A stretch of 51,812 nucleotides of DNA from Bacillota bacterium. Its GTDB lineage: Bacteria > Bacillota > Sulfobacillia > Sulfobacillales > JAIMBI01. The notes under the pieces were generated by a model. It was not told the origin of the DNA. It searched no databases and saw nothing but the letters and a program-made list of their open reading frames with translations. Positions 1 through 9,470 of the stretch are shown one piece after another (the stretch's first letter is position 1; the number at the start of each line of letters is the position of its first letter). The stretch is from NCBI GenBank assembly GCA_021846505.1, contig JAJZWV010000019.1, positions 1 to 51,812 of the forward strand, written 5' to 3'. The position numbers were made by a program, and so were the translations under genes.

Positions 1-215
1 GCCAAGCGCCGCGCGATTCCTGCCGAGCGGCGCTCGACAAGCGTGATGCGTGTTTCAGAGGTGGCGGCGTTTCGCTCCTACCGAATCACTTCGCATGGAG
101 ATGTGCCCTTTATAACTGCACAACATGCCACAAGAGTGAACGGTGAGAGGAGGGGTATCTAGTGGACCAGCCGACGGTGCGCCAAGTCCGGGTCATCGCA
201 GCTGTGCGGGCCAGG
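1..215. other. Upstream region with no supported gene
   Basis: No conserved protein or RNA gene can be recognised here or up to the uvrB start at 361-364. A reading frame opening at GTG 162 and ending at 314 is preceded by a good AGGAGG (148-155). However, it runs through the SOS promoter and the hairpin described below and encodes a composition-biased 50-residue peptide I do not recognise, so I do not call it a gene. A weak TATAAC lies at 111-116 without a matching -35. Confidence 0.5.
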
Positions 216-244
216 TTCTCATCAAACGCGTGTTCCTGTATCAT
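216..244 (+). promoter_or_regulatory. SOS-type promoter with LexA (DinR) box upstream of uvrBAC
   Basis: The 14-mer at 223-236 (CAAACGCGTGTTCC) matches the Gram-positive LexA/DinR consensus CGAACRNRYGTTYC at 13 of 14 positions. It lies exactly in the 17-bp spacer between a -35-like TTCTCA (216-221) and a -10-like TATCAT (239-244), where a bound repressor would block RNA polymerase. Excision-repair genes are classical SOS targets in Bacillota, and uvrB begins about 120 bp downstream. The box is seen directly; LexA control is inferred, since lexA is not in the window. Confidence 0.7.
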
Positions 245-261
245 AGCCGCAGGGAAAGGGG

Positions 262-282
262 GGCGCGCTGGAGTCGCGCGCC
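262..282 (+). other. 7-bp GC hairpin in the uvrB leader
   Basis: GGCGCGC (262-268) and GCGCGCC (276-282) form a perfect 7-bp stem with a 7-nt loop. It lies between the SOS promoter and uvrB, so it would be in the 5' leader of an SOS transcript. It has no T-tract. It could be a weak terminator of upstream transcription or an mRNA-stabilising structure; the sequence does not decide. Confidence 0.35.
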
Positions 283-292
283 GCCCTCTTGG

Positions 293-298
293 TATAAT
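293..298 (+). promoter_or_regulatory. Candidate second -10 box for uvrB
   Basis: A perfect TATAAT lies 63-66 nt before the uvrB start codon, downstream of the hairpin at 262-282. No convincing -35 is found at 16-18 bp spacing, so it may be a weak or activator-dependent promoter giving basal expression next to the SOS promoter, or chance. Confidence 0.3.
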
Positions 299-360
299 TG
301 AAGGAATGCAGTAAGGCAGGAATCGCTTCAAGCGCGCTCAGGCAACGGTGAGGAGGGCTT

Positions 361-2376
361 TTGTTGGCCGATTTTCGTGTGGTGGCGCCCTTCGAGCCGG
401 CGGGGGACCAGCCCAAGGCCATTTGCGAGCTGGCGGAGGGATTTTTGGACCAAGGGCTGAAGCGCCAGGTGCTGTTGGGCGTGACCGGGTCCGGCAAAAC
501 CCTGACGATGGCGCACACGATTGCCCGCGTGGGGCTGCCCACCCTGGTGATGGCCCCTAATAAGACGCTGGCCGCGCAGCTGGCGGGGGAGCTGAAGGCG
601 TTTCTGCCCGACAACGCCGTCGAATACTTTGTGAGCTACTACGACTACTACCAGCCGGAGGCGTACATCGCCCAGAGTGATACGTACATCGAAAAGGACG
701 CCCAAATCAACGACGAAATCGACAAGCTGCGGCACTCGGCCACCTCTGCGCTGTTTGAGCGGCGGGATGTGGTGGTAGTGGCCTCCGTGTCGTGTATTTA
801 TGGCCTGGGGTCGCCCGAGGACTACCGGCAGCAGGTGCTGTCGGTGCGCGTGGGCATGGAGCGCGACCGGGACAGCCTGCTGAGAAGCTTAGTGGCGGTC
901 CGCTATGAGCGCAACGACGTCAACTTCGTGCGCGGGAAGTTTCGCGCCAAGGGCGACGTCGTAGAGGTGTTCCCCGCCAACCAGGGCGAGCAGGCGGTGC
1001 GCATCGAGTTTTTTGGCGACACCATTGAGCGCATTCGCGAGTTTGATCCCCTCACGGGCGAAGTGCTGGGCGAGCGCCAGTATGTGGGCATCTACCCGGC
1101 GTCGCACTACGCCACGCGCAAGGAGCGGATGCTGCCGGCCTTGGACAGCATCCGCGCCGAGCTGCAGGAGCGGCTCGCGGAGCTCAAGCGCCAAGATCGG
1201 CTGCTGGAAGCGGCGCGGCTGGAGCAGCGCACCCTGTATGACCTGGAGATGCTGGAGGAAGTGGGCCACTGCCCGGGCATCGAAAACTACTCGCGGCACC
1301 TGACCGGCCGGAAGGCGGGCGAGGCGCCGTATACGCTTTTGGATTACTTCCCGGGCGAGTTTCTCACCATCATGGATGAGTCTCACGTGAGCGTTCCGCA
1401 GGTGCGGGGGATGTATCACGGCGACCGCTCTCGCAAGGAGTCGCTGGTCGAGAACGGGTTTCGCCTGCCGTCGGCCTTTGACAACCGGCCGCTCACGTTC
1501 GATGAGTTTCAAAGCCGCATTGGGCGGGTGATGTATGTGTCGGCCACCCCGGGGCCGTATGAAGTGGAAGCCGCCACTCGGGTGGTGGAGCAAATCGTGC
1601 GCCCCACCGGCCTGTTGGACCCAAGTGTGGAGGTGGTGCCCACCACGGGGCAAATTGACCACTTGCTGGGCAAAATCCGCGACCGGGTGGCGCGGTCGCA
1701 GCGCGTGCTGGTGACCACGCTCACCAAGCGCATGGCGGAGGACCTCACCGAGTACTTCCGAGAGCACGGCGTGAAAGTGCGGTACCTGCACTCCGACATC
1801 GACACCTTGGAGCGGATGGCCATCCTGCGCGATCTGCGGATCGGCGAATTTGATGTGCTGGTGGGCATCAACCTGCTGCGCGAGGGCTTAGACTTGCCCG
1901 AGGTGGGCTTGGTGGCCATCTTGGATGCCGACAAGGAAGGCTATCTGCGCTCGGATACGTCGCTGGTGCAAACTATTGGGCGCGCGGCCCGCAACCTGGA
2001 AGGGCATGTCATTCTGTACGCCGACCGCATGACCGACTCGATGCGCCGGGCCCTGGCGGAGACCGACCGGCGGCGCGCCATCCAGCACGCGTTCAACCGA
2101 GAGCACGGCATTACGCCCCAAAGCGTGGTGAAGGCCGTGCGCGACGTCATTGCGGCCACGCGCCCGGTGGACGAGGCCGCCTCCCTGGCCGACAAGCCGC
2201 TGCGGGAGCTGTCCGCGAAGGAGCGCATCCGGGTGGAGGCGCGCCTGAAGAAAGAGATGAAAGAAGCCGCCCGGCAGTGGGAGTTTGAGCGGGCCGCCGC
2301 GCTGCGCGACCTCCTGATGGAGCTGGAAAGCCAGCGGCCGGTGCGGTCGGTGTCAGGGGGGCGGTCGCGTGCCTAA
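361..2376 (+). CDS. uvrB: Excinuclease ABC subunit B (UvrB)
   Basis: UvrB is the damage-verifying helicase-like subunit of nucleotide excision repair. UvrA loads it onto DNA and it then recruits UvrC. The 671-residue protein has normal family length. Visible motifs are Walker A GVTGSGKT (about 40-47), the Tyr-rich beta-hairpin ([14 protein letters not shown]), which clamps one DNA strand, a DESH box, the helicase motif VI region QTIGRAARN, and a C-terminal UVR motif ([10 protein letters not shown]) that binds UvrC. TTG codons occur at 361 and 364; the second is better spaced from AGGAGGG at 351-357, so the true start may be 364. The end overlaps uvrA by 8 nt, implying translational coupling. 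An SOS-type promoter lies upstream. Confidence 0.97.
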   Translation: MLADFRVVAPFEPAGDQPKAICELAEGFLDQGLKRQVLLGVTGSGKTLTMAHTIARVGLPTLVMAPNKTLAAQLAGELKAFLPDNAVEYFVSYYDYYQPEAYIAQSDTYIEKDAQINDEIDKLRHSATSALFERRDVVVVASVSCIYGLGSPEDYRQQVLSVRVGMERDRDSLLRSLVAVRYERNDVNFVRGKFRAKGDVVEVFPANQGEQAVRIEFFGDTIERIREFDPLTGEVLGERQYVGIYPASHYATRKERMLPALDSIRAELQERLAELKRQDRLLEAARLEQRTLYDLEMLEEVGHCPGIENYSRHLTGRKAGEAPYTLLDYFPGEFLTIMDESHVSVPQVRGMYHGDRSRKESLVENGFRLPSAFDNRPLTFDEFQSRIGRVMYVSATPGPYEVEAATRVVEQIVRPTGLLDPSVEVVPTTGQIDHLLGKIRDRVARSQRVLVTTLTKRMAEDLTEYFREHGVKVRYLHSDIDTLERMAILRDLRIGEFDVLVGINLLREGLDLPEVGLVAILDADKEGYLRSDTSLVQTIGRAARNLEGHVILYADRMTDSMRRALAETDRRRAIQHAFNREHGITPQSVVKAVRDVIAATRPVDEAASLADKPLRELSAKERIRVEARLKKEMKEAARQWEFERAAALRDLLMELESQRPVRSVSGGRSRA

Positions 2377-5221
2377 AAATGCGCTGGTGGTGCGGGGCGC
2401 CCGCCAGCACAACTTGAAAAACATCACCCTGGAAATCCCCCGCGAGCGGCTGGTCGTGATTACCGGGGTGTCGGGCTCCGGGAAGTCCTCGCTGGCGTTT
2501 GACACGATTTACGCCGAGGGCCAGCGCCGCTACGTGGAGTCTCTGTCGTCGTACGCCCGCCAGTTTCTGGGGCAGATGGACAAGCCGGACGTGGATGCCA
2601 TCGAGGGGCTGTCGCCCGCCATCTCCATCGATCAGAAAACGACGTCGCACAACCCGCGGTCCACGGTGGGCACCGTGACCGAGGTGTACGACTACCTGCG
2701 GCTCCTGTATGCCCGCGTGGGCCGTCCGCACTGCCCCCGGTGCGGTCGGCCCGTCAGCCAGCAGACCGTGGAGCAGATGATGGACCGCATCGCCGAGCTG
2801 CCCGCCGACAGCCGGCTCGAAGTGTGGGCGCCTTTGGTGCGCGGCAAGAAGGGCACCCATGACAAGGTGCTGGATGACGTGCGCCGGCAGGGCTTTACTC
2901 GAATTCGCGTGGACGGCACCCTGCTTCGGCTGGATGAGGTGCCCCCGCTGGAGAAAAACAAAAAGCACACGCTGGTGCTGGTGGTGGACCGGGTCACACT
3001 GTCGCCCACCAGCCGGGCGCGGCTGGCCGAGTCCATTGAGCATGCCCTGGAGGCATCGGGGGGCATCGTGGAAATCTCGGTGAACGGCGAAGGGGAGCCG
3101 CTGGTGTTTGGCCGCGACCTGGCCTGCGTGGCGTGTGGCATTACGCTGGAAGAGCTGACCCCGCGCCTGTTTTCGTTCAACGCGCCGTATGGCGCCTGCC
3201 CGGCCTGCACCGGCCTCGGCTATCGGCTGGAAGTGGATCCGGCGCTGGTGGTGCCCGACGACCGCCGCTCGGTGGCCGGCGGGGCCGTGGTGCCCTTTTT
3301 TCGGAGCACCTCACGCTTCTATCCGGATTTATTGGAAGCCGTCTGCGCCTTGGCAGGCATTCCGGTGGACGCGGCGTGGCGCGATTTGCCTCCCGAGGCC
3401 CACCAGATTATCTTGCACGGGTACCCCCATGACGTGCCATTTGAGTTTGAGACGGCTTTTGGTCGGCACCGGCGCCAGTTCGTTCGGTACCAAGGGGCCA
3501 TACCCATCCTGGAGCGGCGGCACAAGGAGAGCGACAGCGAGGCCCAGCGCGCCGAAGCGGAAACCTACATGCGCGAGGTGGCCTGCCCCGTGTGCCAGGG
3601 CCAGCGGCTGAAGCCCGAGGTGCTGGCGGTGACGGTGGGCGGCCGCTCCATCGCAGCGCTCACCGCGCTGTCCATCGACCGGGCGCGGCAGGCGCTGGAC
3701 GCCGCGGCGTGGACGCCGCGCGAGCTGACCATTGCCCGCGCCATCTTAAAGGAGCTGCACGAGCGGCTGGGGTTCTTGGTGGACGTGGGCCTAGGCTACC
3801 TGACGCTGGACCGCACGGCCGGCTCGCTGTCGGGCGGCGAAGCGCAGCGCATCCGGCTGGCGACGCAGATTGGGTCCTCGCTGGTGGGGGTGCTGTACAT
3901 TCTGGACGAGCCCTCAATCGGCCTGCACCAGCGGGACAACCAGAAGCTCATTGCCACGCTAAAGCGCCTGCGCGACTTGGGCAACAGCGTGCTGGTGGTG
4001 GAGCATGACGAAGAGACCATGCGCGAGGCCGACTGGCTGGTGGACATCGGGCCGGGGCCGGGTGTGTATGGCGGCCACGTGGTAGCGGCGGGCACCCCGG
4101 CCGCGGTGATGGCCAATCCCGCCAGCCTGACGGGCCAGTACCTGTCCGGAGCCCGGGCCATCCCGACGCCGGCCAGCCGCCGCGCGCCCACCCCCAGGGC
4201 GCTCAAGGTGGTAGGCGCCACCGCGCACAACTTAAAGGATATTACGGTGGAAATTCCGCTGGGCCTGATGGTGGCGGTGACCGGCGTATCCGGGTCGGGC
4301 AAAAGCACGCTGGTCAACGACATCATCCGCAAGCGCCTGGAGCAGGAGCTGAACGGCGCGCGCACCCGGCGTCCGGGGACTCACCGGGGGATGGAGGGCC
4401 AGCAGCACCTGGACAAGGTGATTGCCATTGACCAGAGCCCCATCGGGCGGACGCCGCGGTCCAACCCTGCGACCTACACCGGCGCCTTTGACCTGATTCG
4501 CGAGCTGTTTGCCGGGACCCCGGAAGCCAGCGTGCGTGGGTATCGCCCCGGCCGGTTCTCGTTCAATGTGCGGGGCGGCCGGTGTGAGGCGTGCCGCGGC
4601 GACGGCATTTTGAAGATCGAGATGCACTTTTTGCCGGACGTGTACGTGCCGTGCGAAGTGTGCAAGGGGCAGCGGTACAACCGGGAGACGCTCGCGGTGC
4701 ACTATCGCGGCAAAAGCATTGCCGAGGTGCTGGATATGACCGTGGACGAAGGCCGCCAGTTTTTCCATGCGGTGCCGCGCTTGGCCCGCAAGCTGGACAC
4801 GCTGGCCGACGTGGGCTTGGGATACATTCGGCTGGGCCAGCCCGCCACCACCCTGTCGGGCGGCGAAGCGCAGCGTGTTAAGCTGGCCACGGAGCTGTCG
4901 CGGCGCTCGGACGGGCGCACGCTGTACATTTTGGACGAGCCCACCACAGGGCTGCACAGCCAGGATATCGAGCACCTCTTGGGCGTGCTGGCGCGGCTGG
5001 TGGCGCAGGGCGACACCGTCCTGGTCATTGAGCACAACCTGGACGTCATTCAGACGGCCGACTGGATTATTGACCTGGGGCCCGAAGGCGGCGATGCGGG
5101 GGGCCAGGTGCTGGCGTCCGGGCCGCCGGAGGACGTCATGGAGGTGGAGGCGTCGTACACCGGGCAATTTTTGAGGCGCCACGCGCAGCGCGAGGCCGTG
5201 GGGCGGTATGAGCTCCGCTGA
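2369..5221 (+). CDS. uvrA: Excinuclease ABC subunit A (UvrA)
   Basis: UvrA is the dimeric ABC-type ATPase that scans DNA for bulky lesions and hands them to UvrB. At 950 residues it is full length. Two ABC modules are seen: Walker A GVSGSGKS at 33-40 and a second GVSGSGKST near residue 640, each followed by the signature LSGGEAQR and a downstream LDEP Walker B. Zinc-binding cysteine pairs are visible (CVACG with CPACTG; CEACRG with CEVCKG). It starts with GTG inside the end of uvrB and its own 3' end overlaps uvrC by 14 nt. Having all three excinuclease genes contiguous is less common than the uvrB-uvrA pair alone. Confidence 0.97.
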   Translation: MPKNALVVRGARQHNLKNITLEIPRERLVVITGVSGSGKSSLAFDTIYAEGQRRYVESLSSYARQFLGQMDKPDVDAIEGLSPAISIDQKTTSHNPRSTVGTVTEVYDYLRLLYARVGRPHCPRCGRPVSQQTVEQMMDRIAELPADSRLEVWAPLVRGKKGTHDKVLDDVRRQGFTRIRVDGTLLRLDEVPPLEKNKKHTLVLVVDRVTLSPTSRARLAESIEHALEASGGIVEISVNGEGEPLVFGRDLACVACGITLEELTPRLFSFNAPYGACPACTGLGYRLEVDPALVVPDDRRSVAGGAVVPFFRSTSRFYPDLLEAVCALAGIPVDAAWRDLPPEAHQIILHGYPHDVPFEFETAFGRHRRQFVRYQGAIPILERRHKESDSEAQRAEAETYMREVACPVCQGQRLKPEVLAVTVGGRSIAALTALSIDRARQALDAAAWTPRELTIARAILKELHERLGFLVDVGLGYLTLDRTAGSLSGGEAQRIRLATQIGSSLVGVLYILDEPSIGLHQRDNQKLIATLKRLRDLGNSVLVVEHDEETMREADWLVDIGPGPGVYGGHVVAAGTPAAVMANPASLTGQYLSGARAIPTPASRRAPTPRALKVVGATAHNLKDITVEIPLGLMVAVTGVSGSGKSTLVNDIIRKRLEQELNGARTRRPGTHRGMEGQQHLDKVIAIDQSPIGRTPRSNPATYTGAFDLIRELFAGTPEASVRGYRPGRFSFNVRGGRCEACRGDGILKIEMHFLPDVYVPCEVCKGQRYNRETLAVHYRGKSIAEVLDMTVDEGRQFFHAVPRLARKLDTLADVGLGYIRLGQPATTLSGGEAQRVKLATELSRRSDGRTLYILDEPTTGLHSQDIEHLLGVLARLVAQGDTVLVIEHNLDVIQTADWIIDLGPEGGDAGGQVLASGPPEDVMEVEASYTGQFLRRHAQREAVGRYELR

Positions 5222-7160
5222 GGCGCGGGGAGCGGCCGAGGGGCGGCCGGCGCTGGCCGCTTACGTGAAAGGCCTGCCGGCCGCGCCGGGAGTGTACCTT
5301 TGGAAAGACGGCGCCGGCGCCATCTTGTATGTGGGCAAGGCGCGGTCGCTGAAGCAGCGCGTGCGGTCCTACCTGCAGCCCTTTGAGCGGCTGGACGCTA
5401 AGGTGCGGGCGCTCATGCGCAAGGTGGCCGACGTCGAAGTGATTGTGACGGACACCGAGGTGGAGGCGCTCATCCTCGAAGCCACGCTGGTGAAGCGCCA
5501 CCAGCCGAAATACAATATCCAACTCAAGGATGACAAGGCGTTTCCCTACCTGCGCATTTCGTGGGAGGAAGATTTTCCGCGCCTGCTGCTGGCGCGGCGC
5601 CCCTCGGTAGGCGGCAGCCGCTACTTTGGCCCGTTTCCGCGGGTGGGCGCAGTGCATGAAACCATTCGGCTGCTGCGGCGCGTGTTCCCGATTCGCAACT
5701 GCACCAACCAAAAGTTTAAAAGTGCGGCCCGGCCCTGCCTGGAGTACCATATTGGCCGCTGCCAGGCGCCCTGCCAAGCGCTGGTGGAGCAAGCCCCGTA
5801 CCGCGAGCAGGTCCGCCGCATGGAGCGGGTGCTGGAGGGCCGATCCGATGAGGTGGTGGCCGACTTGACCCGCCAGGTCAAAGAGGCGGCGGGGGCGCTG
5901 GAGTTTGAGCGAGCCGCCGAACTGCGCGATCAGGTGCGCGCGATTGGGGCTCTGCAGGAGCAGCAGAAGGTGGCCGGCGGCGCCGGCCGCGAGTTGGACG
6001 CGGTGGCGTGGGCGGCGGCCGGCAACGGCGCTGAGGTGCAGGTGTTCATGGTGCGCGGCGGGCGGCTTGAGGGCCGGGAGGCGTTTCAGCTGGAAGGGCT
6101 GGAAGGGTTGGCGGATGGCTCGGACAGCGAGCTGGCGCGCGCATTTCTCACCCAGTATTACGAGCGGGCCCAGCGGGTGCCGCGCGAGATTTTGGTGCCG
6201 GTGCGCCCCGATGATGCGGCGCTGCTGGAGGAGTGGCTGTCCGAGCGCCGCGGCCAGCGGGTGCACATTCGCGTCCCGGAGCGCGGTGAGAAGCGGCGGC
6301 TGTTGGAAATGGTGGGGGACAACGCGGTGTGGGCGCGCGATGAGGCGTTGCGCCGCCAAGCCGTGGGGGAGCGCGATCGCAGCGAGGCGCTTCTGCAAAT
6401 TCAGCACGGCCTGGGGCTTTCAGCGCTGCCACAGCGCATGGAGTGCTACGACATCTCCAACACCCAGGGCACTGAATCGGTGGCGTCCATGGTGGTGTTT
6501 GTCGATGGGGCGCCCGACAAGTCCCAGTATCGGCGGTTTCGCATCCGTACCGTGGAGGGCGCCAACGACTTTGCCTCCATGGCCGAGGTGCTGACCCGCC
6601 GCTTCGAGCATCAGGCGCTGGCGGAGGCGAGTGATGACCCCCAGCTGAAGCGGTTTGCCGCCTGGCCGGACCTGGTGGTGGTGGACGGCGGCAAGGGCCA
6701 GCTGTCCAGCGCGGTCGCAGCGCTCAGCCGCCTCCATATTGACGTGCCGATTTTCGGGCTGGCGAAGCAGCACGAGTGGCTCTATGCCCCCGACAGCCCG
6801 GACCCCATCGTGCTGGACATGAACTCCAGCGGGCTGAAGCTGTTGCGCCACCTGCGGGATGAGGCCCACCGATTTGCCATTACCTTTCACCGCCAGCTGC
6901 GCACGCGCCGCAATCTGCGGTCGCTCTTAGACGACGTGCCGGGCATCGGGCCGGCCAGAAAGCGCCAGCTGCTCAAGGCCTATCCGACGCTGGACGCGAT
7001 TCGCAGCGCGCCCCCAGAAGATTTGGCCCAGGTTCCCGGCATGAGCCGGAAGGCGGCGGAGGCGCTCACGGCGCACTTTGCCCAGTTGGAGCGCGCGGCC
7101 GCGCCGCCCTCGGCGGCGGCCGGCAGCCCGCCCGACCAGCGGCGGCCGCATCCAGGCTAA
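5208..7160 (+). CDS. uvrC: Excinuclease ABC subunit C (UvrC)
   Basis: UvrC is the dual-incision nuclease that cuts 3' and 5' of the lesion once UvrB is bound. The 650-residue protein shows an N-terminal GIY-YIG nuclease (GVY at 28-30, YVG at 41-43), a UVR motif ([13 protein letters not shown]) that pairs with that of UvrB, the RNase H-like endonuclease half ([11 protein letters not shown] and VVDGGKGQL), and tandem helix-hairpin-helix motifs near the C-terminus ([25 protein letters not shown]). ATG 5208 lies inside the 3' end of uvrA. The Ala/Pro-rich last 25 residues look like a disordered tail. It is followed after 20 nt by a small membrane-protein gene on the same strand. Confidence 0.96.
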   Translation: MSSAEARGAAEGRPALAAYVKGLPAAPGVYLWKDGAGAILYVGKARSLKQRVRSYLQPFERLDAKVRALMRKVADVEVIVTDTEVEALILEATLVKRHQPKYNIQLKDDKAFPYLRISWEEDFPRLLLARRPSVGGSRYFGPFPRVGAVHETIRLLRRVFPIRNCTNQKFKSAARPCLEYHIGRCQAPCQALVEQAPYREQVRRMERVLEGRSDEVVADLTRQVKEAAGALEFERAAELRDQVRAIGALQEQQKVAGGAGRELDAVAWAAAGNGAEVQVFMVRGGRLEGREAFQLEGLEGLADGSDSELARAFLTQYYERAQRVPREILVPVRPDDAALLEEWLSERRGQRVHIRVPERGEKRRLLEMVGDNAVWARDEALRRQAVGERDRSEALLQIQHGLGLSALPQRMECYDISNTQGTESVASMVVFVDGAPDKSQYRRFRIRTVEGANDFASMAEVLTRRFEHQALAEASDDPQLKRFAAWPDLVVVDGGKGQLSSAVAALSRLHIDVPIFGLAKQHEWLYAPDSPDPIVLDMNSSGLKLLRHLRDEAHRFAITFHRQLRTRRNLRSLLDDVPGIGPARKRQLLKAYPTLDAIRSAPPEDLAQVPGMSRKAAEALTAHFAQLERAAAPPSAAAGSPPDQRRPHPG

Positions 7161-7180
7161 GCGAAGGAGGGACCCGACGC

Positions 7181-7519
7181 GTGAGACGGCGTATGATTGG
7201 ATGGGTGATCCAGGTGCTGGCACTGCTCTTGGTGGTGCACCTCGGCATTGGGATTCGGGCGGCGGGGGTGGGGCCGCTGTTGGAAGCGGCGGTGGTGCTG
7301 GCACTGGTGAACCTCATTGTGCGGCCGCTCGTGGCCCTGCTGACCCTGCCCATCAATTTGCTGACGCTGGGGCTGTTTGGCTGGGTGGTCTCGGCCCTGA
7401 TGCTGTGGCTGACCAGTGCGATTGTCCCGGGATTTCACGTGGCGGGCTTCGTCCCCGCGCTGGAGGGCGCGGTGATTTTGGGATTGGTGTCGGGGGTGGC
7501 AAATTGGCTGATTCGCTGA
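7181..7519 (+). CDS. Phage-holin-family / YvlD-like small membrane protein
   Basis: A 112-residue protein made almost entirely of four hydrophobic segments, with the conserved-looking core NLIVRPLVALLTLPINLLTLG. This matches the pattern of the 4-TMS holin superfamily IV (PF04020, YvlD-like); those chromosomal proteins are not phage lysis factors and their role is largely unknown. The start is GTG 7181 with AAGGAGG ending at 7170. It lies 20 nt after uvrC and its last codons overlap the probable TTG start of the HAD gene, so it is part of the same transcript. Confidence 0.85.
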   Translation: MRRRMIGWVIQVLALLLVVHLGIGIRAAGVGPLLEAAVVLALVNLIVRPLVALLTLPINLLTLGLFGWVVSALMLWLTSAIVPGFHVAGFVPALEGAVILGLVSGVANWLIR

Positions 7520-8361
7520 GGAAGGCGGATCGAGGGCCGCATCAGGCCATCCGGCTGGTGGCGACCGATTTGGACGGCACCGTGTTTGCCCACAGCGATG
7601 AGGTGCGGCCGCGCGTGCTGGCGGCCTTAGCTGGCCTGGTGGCAGCTCACATCCCGGTCGTGATAGCCACCGGGCGCACGGCGCGGTCGGTCGAGCTGTT
7701 TCGGCAGCGGTGGCATCTGCCCGGCGGCCCGATGATTTGCTACAACGGCGCCGAAGTGGTGGAGCTTCCCGGCGGGCCCCGGTGGTTTGTGGACCACTTG
7801 CCCGACCAGGCGGCGCGGCGCGCCATGGAGCTGGTGCTGGCGGGCGGGCACTTGGCGCAGGTGTACATCCGGGACGGGCTGTGGGTGACACGGGACGACC
7901 CGCGCGTGCGGGCTTACATTGAGGCCAACCACATCCCAGCGGAAATCAAGCCGGGCGGAGAGATTTTGGACTGGCCAGAGCCCCCCATCAAGATTTTGAT
8001 TCAAGATGAGCCACCTGTGCTGGCACGGCTCCGCGCAGACATCGAGCCGTGGGCGGCGGCGGCGGGGGTGCGGGCGCTGAACTCCCAGCGCGACTATCTC
8101 GAGATTGTGCCGCTGGCTGCCACCAAGGGCCGTGCCTTGGCGCGGGTGGCGGAGCGGCTTCACATTCCGCAGGCGGCGGTGGCGGCGGTCGGGGACGGCG
8201 AAAATGACGCCGACATGCTGGCCTGGGCCGGCTGGGGCATGGCCATGGGGGGCGGGCACCCGGCAGCCCAAGGGGCGGCGGACGTGGTGCTGCCCTCGGC
8301 CGCGGAGGATGGGGCGGCCGTCGGCATCGAGCGGTACGTGCTGAAGCACAGGGGGGCGTAG
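7504..8361 (+). CDS. Cof-type HAD-IIB phosphatase
   Basis: A member of the haloacid dehalogenase superfamily, subfamily IIB, which usually dephosphorylates sugar phosphates, nucleotides or cofactors. The substrate cannot be told. Motif I DLDGT carries the nucleophile and acid/base aspartates (about residues 22 and 24), motif II is in VIATGR, and the metal-binding loop is AVGDGENDADML near the C-terminus. The frame is open far upstream, but the conserved domain begins just before motif I. TTG 7504, overlapping the end of the preceding gene, gives a normal-length 285-residue protein; GTG 7558 is too close to motif I. It is directly followed by the YtpB-like gene. Confidence 0.88.
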   Translation: MADSLRKADRGPHQAIRLVATDLDGTVFAHSDEVRPRVLAALAGLVAAHIPVVIATGRTARSVELFRQRWHLPGGPMICYNGAEVVELPGGPRWFVDHLPDQAARRAMELVLAGGHLAQVYIRDGLWVTRDDPRVRAYIEANHIPAEIKPGGEILDWPEPPIKILIQDEPPVLARLRADIEPWAAAAGVRALNSQRDYLEIVPLAATKGRALARVAERLHIPQAAVAAVGDGENDADMLAWAGWGMAMGGGHPAAQGAADVVLPSAAEDGAAVGIERYVLKHRGA

Positions 8362-9393
8362 TTGGTGGCGGGGGGTACTTCACGCTGGGCGCTGCACTAC
8401 TACTTTCGGATCCGCCCCCTGGTGCATCGCGCGCTGGCGCGGGTGGAAGCGCGCGCCCAGCGGATCCCCGATCCCGCTGTGCGGGCGATGGCGCTTGAGT
8501 CGCTGGCCACGAAGCGCTTTCACTGCGAGGGCGGCGCGGTGCTGGTGGGCGCCGCGCCGCCTTTGGTGTGGGCGGTGGTGGTGTACCAAAGCCTGTGCGA
8601 CTACCTGGATACGGTCACGGATCGGGGCCCGGCCGTGCCGTCGGGCGTGATCCGAGCCCTGCATGGCTCGCTTCAGGATGCGCTGGACCCCTACGCCCCG
8701 CTGCAGGATTACTGGCAGAGGCACCCGCAAGATGACGCAGGGTACATGGCGTGGCTAGTGGCCGAGTGCCAAGCGGTGCTCGCGAACCTCCCGCACTACC
8801 CGGCGGTTTCCGGCCCCGTGGCTTGGCTGGCAGCTCGCTACGTCGACCTGCAAAGCTTAAAGCATGCCCCCGGCACGGCCAGGGACCGCGCCCGCGACCT
8901 GCAGGCGTGGGCGGCTTTTCATCACCGCGACGACTGGGACGTGGCCTGGTGGGAATTTGCCGCCGCTGCCGGGTCGACGCTGGGCATCTTTGCCCTCTGG
9001 CACGAGGCCACCCACCCGGTGGCTGACGGCCGCGTGGAGCAGTTGGAGGCAGTGTACTTTCCCTGGATGGGGGGCTTGCACATCCTGCTGGACTACTTCG
9101 TCGACCAAGACGAAGATGAAGCCCACGGCGATTTTAGCTTCGTGGCGTGCTACCCGAGCCAGGCTGACGCGGTCGCGGGGATCGGGCGGCTCCACCGCGA
9201 GGCCGCACGACGGGCTGAGGGGCTGGCGGACCATGCGTTTCACCGATACGTGGCGGAAGGGCTGCTGGGGTTTTATCTTTCCGACCGCAAGGTGCGGGGA
9301 GCGCTGCGGGCGCCAGCTGGGCGGCTGTTGTCCGCCGGCGGCAATGTCAGCCGGGCACTGTACTGCTTGGCTAAAGTCGGGCGGACCCCCTGA
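8362..9393 (+). CDS. ytpB: Tetraprenyl-beta-curcumene synthase family (DUF2600, YtpB-like)
   Basis: The family enzyme of Bacillus cyclises all-E-heptaprenyl diphosphate to tetraprenyl-beta-curcumene, the first step to C35 sesquarterpenes. The 343-residue protein shows the family's two acidic motifs: DYLDTVTDRG (Asp80, 83, 87) and DYFVDQDEDE (from Asp244), which would bind Mg and diphosphate. The rest is mostly helical with no membrane segment. The start is TTG 8362 or GTG 8365, immediately after the HAD stop, with GGGGGG just upstream. It ends the uvr transcription unit. A heptaprenyl-type synthase gene at 29199, in the nuo unit, could make its substrate. Product identity is inferred from family. 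Confidence 0.88.
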   Translation: MVAGGTSRWALHYYFRIRPLVHRALARVEARAQRIPDPAVRAMALESLATKRFHCEGGAVLVGAAPPLVWAVVVYQSLCDYLDTVTDRGPAVPSGVIRALHGSLQDALDPYAPLQDYWQRHPQDDAGYMAWLVAECQAVLANLPHYPAVSGPVAWLAARYVDLQSLKHAPGTARDRARDLQAWAAFHHRDDWDVAWWEFAAAAGSTLGIFALWHEATHPVADGRVEQLEAVYFPWMGGLHILLDYFVDQDEDEAHGDFSFVACYPSQADAVAGIGRLHREAARRAEGLADHAFHRYVAEGLLGFYLSDRKVRGALRAPAGRLLSAGGNVSRALYCLAKVGRTP

Positions 9394-9413
9394 CCCGTCG
9401 GCCCAAGGACGCC

Positions 9414-9445
9414 AGCGGCGGATCCCCGTAGGGGGATCCGCCGCT
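9414..9445. terminator. Strong 14-bp hairpin between convergent genes
   Basis: A perfect 14-bp stem (9414-9427 with 9432-9445) closes a 4-nt loop. It sits 20 bp after the YtpB-like stop and 25 bp from the end of the convergent secreted-protein gene, so it can act as a terminator for both. Neither side has a T-tract. Confidence 0.7.
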
Positions 9446-9470
9446 CTGCCGAGAAGGCCGTCGCAGGGCG

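Noticed and set aside
162-314. Small frame with a strong AGGAGG and GTG start before uvrB
   Set aside because: It covers the SOS promoter, the hairpin and the second -10 box, and the peptide has no recognisable features.
7078-8361. Long forward frame suggesting a 427-residue fusion ahead of the HAD domain
   Set aside because: The first 140 residues are a GC-rich shadow of uvrC and the holin-like gene; the HAD domain starts at about 7504.
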